Shown here piece by piece: positions 1 through 10,000 of a DNA stretch of 64,000 nucleotides. The stretch comes from Mesorhizobium sp. BR1-1-16. Its GTDB lineage: Bacteria; Pseudomonadota; Alphaproteobacteria; Rhizobiales; Kaistiaceae. The notes beneath the pieces were generated by a model. That model saw only the letters and a list, made by a program, of their open reading frames with translations. It did not search any database and was not told where the DNA came from. Where the stretch lies: assembly GCF_020165495.1 (NCBI RefSeq), contig NZ_JAIUIE010000002.1, forward strand, positions 62,001 to 126,000, in the 5' to 3' direction. Both the position numbers and the translations under genes were made by a program. Each line of letters begins with the position of its first letter. Position 1 is the first letter of the stretch.

Positions 1-461
1 TCTGGCCGAACATCTGGAATCCCGCCCTCGACGGCAAGGACGCGATGATCGCCATCGTCATCGCCTTCTCGTGGAAATATATCGGCTACAATTTCATCTT
101 CTTCCTGTCGGCGCTTGCCTCCATTCCGCGTTCGCTCATCGAGGCGGCTGCCATGGACGGTGCGGGGCCTGCGCGCCGTGTCGTCGATATCCAGCTCCCG
201 CTGCTGACGCCGACGCTGTTCTTCCTGCTCGTCATCAACATCACCGAGAGCTTTCAGGACAGTTTCGGCATCGTCGACATCATGACCCAGGGCGGCCCGG
301 CTCGGGCGACCGAGCTGATGGTCTACAAGATCTATTTCGACGGCTTCAAAGGGCTCGATTATTCCGGCGCCGCCGCGCAATCGATCATCCTGATGGGCCT
401 CGTCGTCCTGCTCACCATCGTGCAGTTCCGCTTCATCGAGCGGCGCGTGCACTACAAATAG
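1..461 (+). CDS. ugpA: Glycerol-3-phosphate-type ABC transporter permease UgpA (5' partial)
   Basis: This is the C-terminal part of an inner-membrane ABC permease; the frame is open from base 3, so the start lies before the window. The EAA loop that docks on the ATPase is visible (EAAAMDGAGPARR), followed by a domain ending that closely resembles UgpA of enteric bacteria (a TQGGP stretch, then YKIYFDGFKGLDY and QFRFIERRV). With UgpE and UgpC it would form the membrane part of a CUT1-family importer for glycerol 3-phosphate or glycerophosphodiesters. The stop is 9 bases before ugpE. The solute-binding protein is presumably upstream, outside the window. The family is certain; the substrate is inferred by homology. 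Confidence 0.85.
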   Translation, partial: WPNIWNPALDGKDAMIAIVIAFSWKYIGYNFIFFLSALASIPRSLIEAAAMDGAGPARRVVDIQLPLLTPTLFFLLVINITESFQDSFGIVDIMTQGGPARATELMVYKIYFDGFKGLDYSGAAAQSIILMGLVVLLTIVQFRFIERRVHYK

Positions 462-470
462 GAGCGGGCC

Positions 471-1385
471 ATGGTTGAGCGCACCCCAATCTTCGACGCG
501 ATCTGCCAGGTGATCCTCCTGATCGGCCTCATCGTCGCTTTGCTGCCCTTCGCGATCGTCATCATCGCGGCGACGCATGACATTCGCACCGTCAACATCG
601 TGCCGATGCCGCTGATGCCCGGCCATGATCTCATGGCCAATCTGCATGAGGCCTGGGTTCGCGCCGATCTCGCCAGCAAGCTGCTCAACTCGATCCTGTT
701 CGCGGTGTCGGTCGCCGCCGGCAAGGTGATCCTCTCGGCGATGGCGGCGTTTTCGATCGTCTATTTCCGCTTTCCGGGCCGCTCGCTGCTGTTCTGGGCG
801 ATCTTCATCACGCTGATGCTGCCGCTGGAAGTGCGCATCGTCCCGACCTATGCCGTGGCGGCCAATGCGCTCGCCCCGTTTCAGGCCATCCTCGACGTGA
901 CCGGCATCACCTGGCTGATCCGGACCGTCTCGGGCTTTCAGGTGAGCCTGCAATGGGGGCTGCTCAATTCCTATCCCGGCCTCGTCCTGCCATTGGTCGC
1001 GACGGCGACGGGAACATTCCTCTATCGCCAGTTCTTTCTGACCATTCCCGATGAACTGGCGGAAGCGGCGAAGATGGACGGGTCGGGCCCGGTGCGGTTC
1101 TTCTTCGACATGCTGCTGCCGCTGTCGCGGCCCAACATGATCGCGCTCTTCACCATCATGTTCGTCTGGGCCTGGAACCAGTATCTCTGGCCGCTGCTCG
1201 TCACGACGGATCCGAAATTCGGCATCGCGGTCACGCAGCTGAAGCTGCTGATCCCCTCCGAATTCGGCCTGCCCGACTGGAATGTCGCCATGGCTGGCAC
1301 GCTGATCATCATGGCGCCGCCGCTCATTGTCGTGATCCTGATGCAGCGCTGGTTCGTGCGCGGCCTGATCTCCACCGAGAAGTGA
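471..1385 (+). CDS. ugpE: Glycerol-3-phosphate-type ABC transporter permease UgpE
   Basis: This is the second permease of the ugp-like importer, 304 residues with several hydrophobic segments. The EAA loop EAAKMDGSGPVRFFF is near residues 199-213, and the C-terminus MQRWFVRGLISTEK matches the usual UgpE ending. RBS-like GGAG lies just before the ATG. It is longer than the roughly 280-residue enteric UgpE. The extra residues fall around positions 132-160, between PTYAVAANAL and the conserved PLVATATGTFLYRQFF stretch, probably in a periplasmic loop. It sits between ugpA and ugpC with very short spacing, so it is clearly one operon. Substrate specificity for glycerol 3-phosphate is homology-based. 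Confidence 0.85.
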   Translation: MVERTPIFDAICQVILLIGLIVALLPFAIVIIAATHDIRTVNIVPMPLMPGHDLMANLHEAWVRADLASKLLNSILFAVSVAAGKVILSAMAAFSIVYFRFPGRSLLFWAIFITLMLPLEVRIVPTYAVAANALAPFQAILDVTGITWLIRTVSGFQVSLQWGLLNSYPGLVLPLVATATGTFLYRQFFLTIPDELAEAAKMDGSGPVRFFFDMLLPLSRPNMIALFTIMFVWAWNQYLWPLLVTTDPKFGIAVTQLKLLIPSEFGLPDWNVAMAGTLIIMAPPLIVVILMQRWFVRGLISTEK

Positions 1386-1397
1386 AAGGAAGCGGAC

Positions 1398-2513
1398 ATG
1401 GCCTCGATCGGTATCCGCAGCGTCCGGAAGGCCTATCAGAAGAACGCCGTCGTGCATGGCGTCGATCTCGATATCGCTTCGGGTGAGTTCATCGTCATTC
1501 TCGGGCCGTCGGGCTGTGGAAAGTCGACGCTCCTGAGGATGATCGCCGGGCTGGAGGAAATCTCGGCCGGCGAGATCTCGATCGACGGGGTTGTAGTCAA
1601 CAACATCGAGCCCCGCGAGCGCGGCTGCGCCATGGTGTTCCAGAACTATGCGCTTTATCCGCATATGAGCGTCGCCGACAATATCGGCTATGCGCTGAAA
1701 GTGGCCGGCGTTCCCAAGGAGGAGCGCCGCCGCCGCGTCGAGGCGACGGCCAAGATCGTCGCGCTCGAATCCTTCCTCGATCGGCGTCCGATGGCGCTTT
1801 CGGGCGGCCAGCGTCAGCGCGTCGCCATGGCGCGCGCCATCGTGCGCGAGCCAAAGGTGTTCCTGTTCGACGAGCCGCTCTCCAATCTCGACGCCAAGCT
1901 GCGCGTCGCGATGCGGGCCGAAATCCGCCGCCTGCATCGCCGCCTCGGCGCCACGTCGATCTTCGTGACGCATGATCAGGTCGAGGCGATGACGCTGGGC
2001 GACCGGCTCGTGGTGATGAATGCCGGTCGCGTCGAGCAGGTCGGCGCGCCGGCCGAGGTCTATAATCGTCCCGCCAGCCGCTTTGTCGCCAGCTTCGTCG
2101 GCTCGCCCGCCATGAACCTCATGGAAGGCACGATCGATCGGCACGGCGTCTTCGTCTATGACGAGGAGCGCCGCGTCGCCGTCCCTGACGCCGTGGAAAA
2201 TCGCCTCGTCGGCCACAAGGTGACGCTCGGTGTCCGCGCCGAGGCGGCCCGGCTCGTCGAGGCCGGGACCTCCGGAAGTCTGCCGGCCACGGTCGATTTC
2301 GTCGAGGAACTCGGCGCCGGCCGTGTCGTCCACACCGATCTCGACGGCCTCTCCTTTGCCGTCGCCGTCACCGAGCCGGTTGCGCTTCTGCCAGGAACGG
2401 CCGTTGGCATCGCTATCGATCCGGCCGACATCCATCTCTTTTCGTCCGAGACGGGGCTCAGGATCGACGCTGCGCCCGCGGGGGCGCAAGTTGAACCGCC
2501 TCTGGTCCCCTAG
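1398..2513 (+). CDS. ugpC: ABC transporter ATP-binding protein UgpC
   Basis: This is the ATPase that energises the UgpAE importer on the cytoplasmic side, 371 residues. Walker [10 protein letters not shown] is at residues 36-44, the Q-loop at Q82, the signature LSGGQRQ at 134-140, Walker B FLFDEP at 155-160 and the switch histidine near 192. The C-terminal ~130 residues form the MOI/TOBE regulatory domain typical of the MalK/UgpC class. It starts 12 bases after ugpE with an AAGGAAG ribosome site. A MalK-class ATPase can serve more than one importer, so its assignment to UgpAE rests on position as well as on similarity. Confidence 0.88.
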   Translation: MASIGIRSVRKAYQKNAVVHGVDLDIASGEFIVILGPSGCGKSTLLRMIAGLEEISAGEISIDGVVVNNIEPRERGCAMVFQNYALYPHMSVADNIGYALKVAGVPKEERRRRVEATAKIVALESFLDRRPMALSGGQRQRVAMARAIVREPKVFLFDEPLSNLDAKLRVAMRAEIRRLHRRLGATSIFVTHDQVEAMTLGDRLVVMNAGRVEQVGAPAEVYNRPASRFVASFVGSPAMNLMEGTIDRHGVFVYDEERRVAVPDAVENRLVGHKVTLGVRAEAARLVEAGTSGSLPATVDFVEELGAGRVVHTDLDGLSFAVAVTEPVALLPGTAVGIAIDPADIHLFSSETGLRIDAAPAGAQVEPPLVP

Positions 2514-2571
2514 TCGATCGAATCCGTTTCTTGTAACGCGCGCCGATGATCCGGCCAGACAGGAGCATGCC

Positions 2572-3495
2572 ATGACTGCGACGCTGCCGATTTCGCATGT
2601 TGGCTTTTCAACCTCGCCGCATAAAGGCGATCTCGCTCATCTCGAAGCCTCGATCGCGGAGATCGTCGATCTCGGCGCCGATGTCGTCGAGCTCGGGCTC
2701 TTCGGCGAGGATCTGATCGCGGGCGGCCGCGTCATCGAGGGCCGCGCCCGGCGCCTCGCCGAGATCTGCGCCAAGTTTGACATCCGCTACACGGTGCACG
2801 GCCTCATCGTCTCCAACTTCATGGACGAGGCGCATCTTGCCTATCAAAAGGCGGCGGTCCACGCGATGATCGAGCTGTGCGACCGGATCGGCGCCGATGC
2901 GCTGGTGCACCATTCCGGCCATGCGCCGATCGGCTCGCGTCCGCTGCTCACGCATTATGATCGCATCGAGCGGGCGGCGCTGGCCGAGATGACGGTCGTC
3001 GCGGCCCGCCACGGCATTCGCATCGCGCTCGAAAACATCTTCGCCGTCGACAACAGCGAATATCGCCAGCTGCCGTCGGAAGTCGCCGCGACGGTGCACT
3101 CGGTCGGCAGTCCGCATCTCGTCGGCCTGATCGATTTCAGCCACGCCTATATCGAAGCGACGCGCACCGGCGCTGACTTCTTCCGTGAAATCAAGGCGTT
3201 CGCGCCGATCGCGGGCCATCTGCATGTGCATGACAGCTTCGGCCGACCTTATACGATGTCGAAATTCTATCATACCAGCGAGGCCATCGCGCTCGGCATC
3301 GGCGATCTTCACCTGCCGCTCGGCTGGGGCGACCTGCCATTCGAGGCGCTGTTCGACGAGATCGAGGTTTTGCCGGGCACGGCGCTGATCATGGAGATCG
3401 GCGAGCGCTTCTCGGCCGAACGCGCGGAATCGCTCGAGCGGGCGCGCGCCCTTGCGGCGCGGATCAATGGCCGTCACGCCGTCGCGGCAGCCTGA
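2572..3495 (+). CDS. Sugar phosphate isomerase/epimerase-like TIM-barrel protein
   Basis: A 307-residue cytoplasmic protein of the xylose isomerase-like / AP endonuclease family 2 barrel. Seen in the sequence: the N-terminal strand HVGFSTSP, a LVHHSGHAP metal-site-type stretch, the acidic IALENIF segment, a HLHVHDSFG motif and a late LIMEIGERF strand. These are the usual metal-ligand positions (Glu/His/Asp) of the family. An in-frame opening extends upstream into ugpC, but the ATG at 2572 has AGGAG 7 bases ahead and is preferred. The gene is in the ugp-like operon, 58 bases after ugpC and 11 bases before a phosphodiesterase gene. It may rearrange a polyol or sugar phosphate released from the imported compound; the exact reaction is unknown. 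Confidence 0.7.
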   Translation: MTATLPISHVGFSTSPHKGDLAHLEASIAEIVDLGADVVELGLFGEDLIAGGRVIEGRARRLAEICAKFDIRYTVHGLIVSNFMDEAHLAYQKAAVHAMIELCDRIGADALVHHSGHAPIGSRPLLTHYDRIERAALAEMTVVAARHGIRIALENIFAVDNSEYRQLPSEVAATVHSVGSPHLVGLIDFSHAYIEATRTGADFFREIKAFAPIAGHLHVHDSFGRPYTMSKFYHTSEAIALGIGDLHLPLGWGDLPFEALFDEIEVLPGTALIMEIGERFSAERAESLERARALAARINGRHAVAAA

Positions 3496-3506
3496 GCGAG
3501 GGCTCC

Positions 3507-4559
3507 ATGCGTTTCGCCGACAAAGCCGCGGAAATCGGGTCCGCTCATCTCGTCACGACGAGCGTCCCCAGCCTGCCGAAGCCGCCTGCTGCGGTGTTCG
3601 AGGAGGCGGAGGAGGCGGACCAGACCCGGGCCGAGCATGACCGCCTGGCGCTCGATCTGCCTGCCTTCAACGCGCTCGAACTGGTCCCGCCGCCGGCCGG
3701 TCCCGCGGCAGGGACGGCGTTTCGCATCGCCGCCTGGAATGCCGAGCGGCTGAAGCATGCCGAGGCCTCGGCCGCTCTCGTCATGGCGGCCGGCGCGGAT
3801 ATCCTGCTCCTGACCGAAACCGATCGTGGCATGGCGCGCTCCGGCAACCGCCATACCAGCGCTGACCTCGCGACGGCGCTGGGCATGGGTTATGTCTTCG
3901 GCGTCGAGTTCGTTGAGCTTGGCCTTGGCGATGATCGCGAGCGGCGCTGGCATCGGGGCGAAACGAACCGCGTCGGCTTTCATGGCAATGCGCTTCTGTC
4001 GCGCCTGCCGATCGCCGACGCTGTGCTGATCCGCCTTGATGATGGCGCGGTCTGGTGGCTCGACGCCTTGAAGGGTCAACGCCGGCTCGGCTGGCGCATG
4101 GCGATCGCGGCGCGGATCGAAACGGCAACGGGACCGCTGCTGGCGGTGGTGGTGCATCTGGAGAGCAAATCCGATCCCGCCGATCGCGCCGCACAGGTTG
4201 CCCGTCTCATCGCGGCGATCGAGAGATTGGGCGAGGGATTGCCGGTCGTCATCGGCGGCGATTTCAACACCAAGGTCCTGCCGCCCGGAACGCTCGCCGC
4301 CGATCTCGATCCCGCGGCTCATGAGCCGCTCTTCGCCCTGATGTCAGCGGCGGGCTTCGACTGGCGCGGCGCCAACACCGGCGATGCCTCGCAGCGCCGG
4401 CTTCCGGACGGCAAGCCCGAGCCGCCGTTCCGCCGTCTCGACTGGCTGTTTACCCGCGGCCTTTCTGCCAGCGAACCGGCAACGGTTCCGGCGGTCGACG
4501 AAAAGGGCGATGCGATCTCGGATCATGATTTGATCGCGGTCGAGGTGAGCCTCACCTGA
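3507..4559 (+). CDS. Endonuclease/exonuclease/phosphatase (EEP) family hydrolase
   Basis: A 350-residue metal-dependent phosphohydrolase of the EEP superfamily (the DNase I / sphingomyelinase / inositol phosphatase fold). The core starts near residue 72. Catalytic landmarks are N78 in AAWNAE, E104 in LLTETD, H159 in FHGNALLSR, H217 in VVHLES, D252/N254 in GGDFN and S338-D339-H340. No signal peptide is visible. It is the last gene of the ugp-like operon, at the place where many operons carry the glycerophosphodiester phosphodiesterase ugpQ. I infer that it cleaves an imported phosphodiester or phosphomonoester. A DNA-repair nuclease role is possible but fits the context less well. Confidence 0.7.
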   Translation: MRFADKAAEIGSAHLVTTSVPSLPKPPAAVFEEAEEADQTRAEHDRLALDLPAFNALELVPPPAGPAAGTAFRIAAWNAERLKHAEASAALVMAAGADILLLTETDRGMARSGNRHTSADLATALGMGYVFGVEFVELGLGDDRERRWHRGETNRVGFHGNALLSRLPIADAVLIRLDDGAVWWLDALKGQRRLGWRMAIAARIETATGPLLAVVVHLESKSDPADRAAQVARLIAAIERLGEGLPVVIGGDFNTKVLPPGTLAADLDPAAHEPLFALMSAAGFDWRGANTGDASQRRLPDGKPEPPFRRLDWLFTRGLSASEPATVPAVDEKGDAISDHDLIAVEVSLT

Positions 4560-4714
4560 CGCCTGGTGGCGTGCCGGCGCCGCGCACCAAGGATCCGGAT
4601 AGCGTTTTATCGTCCGTTCCCATGGGGCGCGGTGATTTTGTCTCAGCTGGAATCCACAGCGGCGGGTCCCGACGGGTCTGCCGATTGACTCTTTGCATCC
4701 GTGGAGTCGTTATA

Positions 4715-4729
4715 GAACAAAACAAGAAC
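4715..4729 (+). promoter_or_regulatory. LexA (SOS) box overlapping the imuA promoter
   Basis: GAAC (4715-4718), seven bases, GAAC (4726-4729). This is exactly the reverse complement of the alphaproteobacterial LexA consensus GTTC-N7-GTTC. A promoter can be drawn with -35 TTGACT (4685-4690) and -10 GTTATA (4709-4714, 18-base spacer), so LexA would cover the start of transcription. The box is about 20-35 bases before the imuA start codons and fits DNA-damage induction of imuA-imuB-dnaE2. Confidence 0.88.
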
Positions 4730-4749
4730 ACGTAAACACGGTGATTGAG

Positions 4750-5583
4750 ATGAGCAGGATAGGAATGGCGGGGCGGGAAACCGTCGAAGCGCTGCGGCGG
4801 CAGGTGGCGGCGATCGAGCGGGCCGGCGACGGCACGCGGCCGCTCGCCGGGCGGCGGCTGCCGGTCGATCACGGGCCTGTCGATGCGGCGCTCGGCGGAG
4901 GTCTTGCGGCGGGAGTTCTGCATGAAATCCTGCCGGCGGCGGTCGCCGACAGCGCAGCCGCTGGCGGCTTTGCGCTGGCGCTTTCGCTTTGCCTCGCGCC
5001 CGCCGAGCGGCCGCTGGTCTGGATCCGTGCCGCGGCCTCGGTGCGGGAAAGCGGCGAGCTTCATCCCGACGGGCTTGCCGCGCTCGGGCTCGATCCGGCG
5101 CGGCTGATCCTGGTCCGGCTCGGCGATGCCGCTTCGATCCTGCGCGCCGGTGTCGAGGTGGCGCGCTGCGCGGCGCTCGGCGCGGTGATCGTCGAGCTCT
5201 ATGGCGACCCGAAGGCGCTGGACCTGACCAGCGAGCGCCGCCTCATGCTCGCGGCCGAGCAATCGGGCGTCAGCGTCATCCTGCTGCGTCCGGGCGCGAA
5301 GGCGGCGCCCGGCGGCGCGGAAACGCGCTGGCGCCTCGCGTCCGGGCCGACGCGGCCACTGCCGATGAACGCGCCGGGGCCGCCCACCTTCGACCTGACG
5401 CTCGTCCGCCATCGCCATGGGCCGCCCGGCGGGCCTTGGCGTCTTGAATGGAACCGCGATGCGAAACGCTTTGAACCCCTCCATTTCGCAACCGAGACGA
5501 TACGCAGCGATCCTGATGCCTTGCCTCGCGTCCAACCGGCTGCGCCGCTTGCCGGGCGCGCCCTTTGGCGCCATGCCGGCTGA
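4750..5583 (+). CDS. imuA: SOS mutagenesis protein ImuA
   Basis: ImuA belongs to a RecA-like ATPase-fold family and acts with ImuB and DnaE2 in damage-induced translesion synthesis. The protein shows the family features LGGGLAAGVLHEIL near the N-terminus and the following conserved block of the RecA-like core (PLVWIRA, LYGDPKALD). ATG 4750 gives 277 residues. An upstream in-frame ATG at 4693 is rejected because it precedes the LexA box and promoter. ATG 4765 is a good alternative because AGGA at 4756-4759 is well placed for it. It is the first gene of the imuA-imuB-dnaE2 operon, and the imuB reading frame overlaps its 3' end by 125 bases. Confidence 0.85.
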   Translation: MSRIGMAGRETVEALRRQVAAIERAGDGTRPLAGRRLPVDHGPVDAALGGGLAAGVLHEILPAAVADSAAAGGFALALSLCLAPAERPLVWIRAAASVRESGELHPDGLAALGLDPARLILVRLGDAASILRAGVEVARCAALGAVIVELYGDPKALDLTSERRLMLAAEQSGVSVILLRPGAKAAPGGAETRWRLASGPTRPLPMNAPGPPTFDLTLVRHRHGPPGGPWRLEWNRDAKRFEPLHFATETIRSDPDALPRVQPAAPLAGRALWRHAG

Positions 5584-7033
5584 AGCGCCTTTGCTGATTG
5601 CTGAAAAGGTCAAGGGCGCGCTCGTCATCACCGCGCGCGATCCGGCGGCGATCCGGCTTGGCCTTTCGCCCGGCCTGACACTCGCCGAGGCGCGGGCGCG
5701 TGTTGCCGATCCCGCCGTGGCGGAAGCCGATCCCGCTGCCGACGCCGCCCTTCTGGAGCGCATCGCCGACTGGTGCGACCGCTATACCCCGCTGGTCGCG
5801 CTCGACGGCGCGGAGGGGCTGATGCTCGATTTGACCGGCGTTGCCCATCTTTTCGATGGCGAGGCGGCGCTGCTCGCGGATTGCCTCAGGCGATTGAATA
5901 CATTCGGTATTTCGGCGCGCGGTGCGATCGCGGGCGCAGCCGATGCAGCGCGTGCGCTGGCCCGCGCGCGTCCCGGCGCCATTGTCCCATCGGGCGGCGA
6001 GGCAAGCGCGGTGCGCGACCTGCCCGTGGCGCTGCTCGGCCTCGATGCGGCGCGCAGCCTCGCGCTCACCCGCGCCGGCCTGAAAACGATCGGCGACCTG
6101 ATTGACCGGCCGCGCGCGCCGCTGGCCGCCCGCTTCGGCGCCGAATGCGTCGACAGGATCGCCGGGCTGACCGGCCTCGTCCATCACCCGATCTCGCCCC
6201 GCCGGCTTGTTCCCGTGGCGCTGGCCGAGCGCATCTTCTTCGAACCGGTCTCCCGCACCGAGGATATCGAGGCGACGCTGGCCGGCCTTGCCGCTGATGT
6301 CGCGCGCCTGCTTGAAAAACGCGGCGAGGGTGGCCGGCGCTTCGAGGCGGTGTTCTACCGTGTCGATGGCTTCGTGCGCCGCATCGCCGTCGCGACCTCG
6401 CGGCCCAACCGCGATGCGAAGGCGCTCATCCGCCTCTTCCGCGAAAAGCTTGACGCGCTCTCCGATCCGCTTGAGGCCGGCTTTGGCTTTGATCTCGTCC
6501 GCCTGGGCACTTTTGCGACCGAGCCCTTCGACGAGATCGAGACCAGCCTCGACGGACGCGCGCGCGACGAGGATGCGCTCACCGATCTCGTCGACAGGCT
6601 CGGGGCCCGCTTCGGGCCGGAACATGTGCTGCGCTTCGTTCCGGAGGATACGCATATCCCCGAGCGGCGGGCGCGGGCCGTGCCGGTTCTCGCCGCGCCG
6701 GCAGCGCGTTGGCCGGAGGATCTCGTCGCTGGCGAACCGCCGCTCCGGCCGCTCAGCCTGTTCAATCCACCCGAGCCGATCGAGGCGCTGGCCGAGGTGC
6801 CGGACGGGCCGCCACTCCGCTTCCGCTGGCGGCGGGTGTTGCACCGTGTCGCCCGCGCCGAGGGGCCGGAGCGGATCGCGCCGGAATGGTGGCGGATGAG
6901 CGATGATACGCTCGACCGCGATTATTACCGCGTCGAGGATCAGGAAGGCCGCCGGTTCTGGCTCTATCGCGAAGGGCTCTATGGCCAGGAGGCGGCGAGC
7001 CCGCGCTGGTATCTGCATGGGCTCTTTGCATGA
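5459..7033 (+). CDS. imuB: Inactive Y-family polymerase-like protein ImuB
   Basis: A 524-residue Y-family DNA polymerase homologue that in characterised systems serves as a sliding-clamp-binding hub for DnaE2 rather than as a polymerase. Consistent with that, the N-terminal strand reads RYAAILMPCLASNRLRR and lacks the Asp of the catalytic palm strand. The second site reads LDGAEGLMLDLTG instead of a DE pair. ATG 5459 is chosen because it directly precedes the conserved RRYAAI strand; the frame is open back to 5417. The gene overlaps imuA by 125 bases and its TGA overlaps the dnaE2 ATG (ATGA), so the three proteins are translationally coupled. Confidence 0.85.
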   Translation: MRNALNPSISQPRRYAAILMPCLASNRLRRLPGAPFGAMPAEAPLLIAEKVKGALVITARDPAAIRLGLSPGLTLAEARARVADPAVAEADPAADAALLERIADWCDRYTPLVALDGAEGLMLDLTGVAHLFDGEAALLADCLRRLNTFGISARGAIAGAADAARALARARPGAIVPSGGEASAVRDLPVALLGLDAARSLALTRAGLKTIGDLIDRPRAPLAARFGAECVDRIAGLTGLVHHPISPRRLVPVALAERIFFEPVSRTEDIEATLAGLAADVARLLEKRGEGGRRFEAVFYRVDGFVRRIAVATSRPNRDAKALIRLFREKLDALSDPLEAGFGFDLVRLGTFATEPFDEIETSLDGRARDEDALTDLVDRLGARFGPEHVLRFVPEDTHIPERRARAVPVLAAPAARWPEDLVAGEPPLRPLSLFNPPEPIEALAEVPDGPPLRFRWRRVLHRVARAEGPERIAPEWWRMSDDTLDRDYYRVEDQEGRRFWLYREGLYGQEAASPRWYLHGLFA

Positions 7034-10000
7034 GCGCGCGGGGCGGCCATTCCTTTGCCGAACTCGGCGTCATGAGCAATTTCTCCTTCCTGGAGGGCGG
7101 CTCGCATGCTGCCGAGCTCATCATCCGCGCCGAGGCGCTCGGCCTTGCCGGCATCGGCATCGCCGACCGCAACACCTTTGCCGGCATTGTCCGGGCGCAT
7201 GATGCCTGGGGCGAAAAGGAATTCGGCAATCCGCGTGCCAAGGGCCTTCGCCTTGTCGTCGGCGTTCGTCTCTGCTTTCGCGACGAAACGCCCGATATCC
7301 TCGCTTATCCCATAGATCTTGCCGCCTATGCGCGGCTTTGCCATCTCCTCAGCCTCGGCAAGAAACGCGCGCCGAAAGGATCGTGCTATCTCGACCTTGC
7401 CGATCTCGCCCGCCATGCCGAGGGCGTGTTGATGATCGTGATGCCGCCTGAACATCCGGACGCCGCCTTCGCGGCCTTGCTGGCGCGGGTGGCGGCGCTG
7501 GCGCCCGGCCGCGTCTGGCTCGCCGCCACCATGCCGCGCCGCGGCGATGATCGCCGCCGCCTTGCTGGGCTCGCCGCCTTGGCCGAAGCCGCCGGTCTGC
7601 CGCTCATCGCCACCAATGACGTGCTCTATCACGCGCCCGACCGGCGGCCGCTGCAGGACGTGCTCAGCTGCATCCGCGAGAAGACGACGATCGAGAAGGC
7701 AGGCCGCCTGCTGGAGGGAAATGCCGAGCGATATCTGAAGGATGGCGCCGAGATGACGCGCCTCTTTCGCGATCGGCCGGAAGCGGTCGCCGAGACCATG
7801 CGCTTCATGGGGCGCATCCATTTCACGCTCGACGAGATCAAGTATCACTACCCGACCGAATCCGTGCCGCAGGGCATGAGCGCACAGCAGCATCTGGAGA
7901 GCCTCACATGGAAGGGCGCGCGGCAGCGCTTTCCAGATGGCATTCCCCTGGAGGTCGAGGCGACGCTGAAGAAGGAACTCACCTTCATCGAGAAGCTCGG
8001 CTATCCCGCCTATTTCCTCACGGTGCATGACATCGTCGCCTATGCGCGCGAGATCGGCATTCTTTGCCAAGGGCGCGGGTCGGCCGCCAATTCGGCGGTC
8101 TGCTATTGCCTTGGCATCACCTCCGTGGATCCGGTCCAGCACCAGCTTCTCTTCGAGCGCTTCGTCTCGGCCGAGCGGCAGGAACCGCCGGATATCGACG
8201 TCGATTTCGAGCATGAGCGGCGCGAGGAAGTCATCCAGTACATCTATCGCCGTTATGGCCGCCTGCGTGCCGGCATCTGCGCCACCGTGATCTCCTATCG
8301 CACCAAGAGCGCCATCCGCGAGGTCGGCAAGGCGATGGGGCTTTCCGAAGATGTGATCCTCGCGCTCGGCAGCACGGTCTGGGGCGGGGGCTGGGGCTCG
8401 GCCGTGCAGGAGAGGCATCTGCGCGAAGCAGGCCTTGATCCGAAGAATCCCGCCATTGCGCGCGTGGTGCGCCTTGCCGAGGAACTGCGCGGCTTTCCGC
8501 GTCATCTCTCGCAGCATGTCGGCGGCTTCGTGCTGACGCACCGCCTCCTCAACGATCTCGTGCCGAGCGGGCCGGCCGCCATGGAGGGCCGATCCTTCAT
8601 CGAATGGGACAAGGACGACATCGACACCGTCAAGATGATGAAGGTCGATGTGCTGGGCCTCGGCATGTTGACCTGCATCCGCAAGGCTTTCGACCTGATC
8701 GCCGAAGCGGGCGGCGAGCAATATGAGCTGCACACGGTCCCGCAGGACGATCAGGCCGTCTATGGGATGCTGAAAAAGGGAGATTCGATCGGCGTCTTCC
8801 AGGTCGAAAGCCGGGCGCAGATGAACATGCTGCCGCGCCTCCAGCCGGAGAAGTTCTACGATCTCGTCATCCAGGTCGCGATTGTCCGCCCAGGCCCGAT
8901 CCAGGGCGACATGGTCCATCCCTATTTGCGTCGCCGGCAGGGCCTCGAAGAGGTGAACTTTCCCGCGCCTGCGCCCGAGCACGGACCGAAGAATGAACTG
9001 GAACAGGTGCTTGGCCGCACGCTCGGCGTGCCGCTGTTCCAGGAACAGGCGATGAAGCTCGCCATGGTGGCGGCGCACTTCACCCCCGAGCAGGCGAATG
9101 GCCTCCGCCGTGCGATGGCGACCTTCCGCCATAACGGCACCATGCACAGATATGAAGCGATGATGGTGGAGGGCATGGTCCGCCGCGGCTACGAACGGCA
9201 GTTCGCCGAACGTTGCTTCAGCCAGATCAAGGGTTTCGGCGAATATGGCTTCCCTGAAAGCCATGCCGCGAGTTTCGCCCGCCTCGTCTATATCTCCGCC
9301 TTCATCAAGCACTATCACCCTGCGGCCTTTGCAGCGGCGCTGCTGAATTCTCAGCCGATGGGCTTCTATGCCCCGGCGCAGATCGTGCGCGATGCCGCCG
9401 AGCATGGCGTCACCGTGCTGCCGGTCGACGTCAATGCGAGCCTATGGGACAACCAGCTCGAGCGGCATGAGGGAGAGCTCGCGCTTCGCCTCGGCTTTCG
9501 CCAGATCGACGGCTTTCGCGAGGATTGGGCCGGGCGGATTGCGGAAGCGCGCGGCGCGGGCTTTGAGGGCTTCGACGCCTTTGTTCGTCATACGCGGCTG
9601 GAACGGCGCGCCTATGAGCGGCTCGCCGATGCCGATGCGCTGCGTTCGTTCGGCCTCGATCGCCGGGCCGGCCTCTGGAGCGTGCGCCACCTGCCGGGCA
9701 CGCCGGCGCTGCCGCTGTTCGCCGCCGCCGATGCGGCCGAGCTTGGCCAGGAGAAGGATCGCCCGCTACCTGAAATGCCGCTCGCCGAGCATGTCGTCGC
9801 CGATTACCAGACACTGCGCCTGTCGCTGAAGGCACATCCGATGAGCTTTCTCAGGACGCGCCTTGTCAGCGAGGGCATCCTTTCTGCGGCAGGCGCCAAC
9901 GCGCTGGCCGATGGCGCCAAGGCGCGCATGGCCGGGGTGGTGCTGGTGCGCCAGCGGCCGGGCAAGGGCAATGTCGTGTTCATGACGCTGGAAGACGAGA

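Noticed and set aside
4693-4749. Upstream ATG of imuA
   Set aside because: It lies before the LexA box and the promoter, so it is probably not transcribed.
6979-9405. Very long open frame on the minus strand opposite dnaE2 (also similar ones opposite the RND pump, imuB and the CoA-transferase)
   Set aside because: Long antisense frames are expected in GC-rich genes. The translations are Arg/His/Asp-rich without recognisable domains, and the plus-strand proteins are well conserved.
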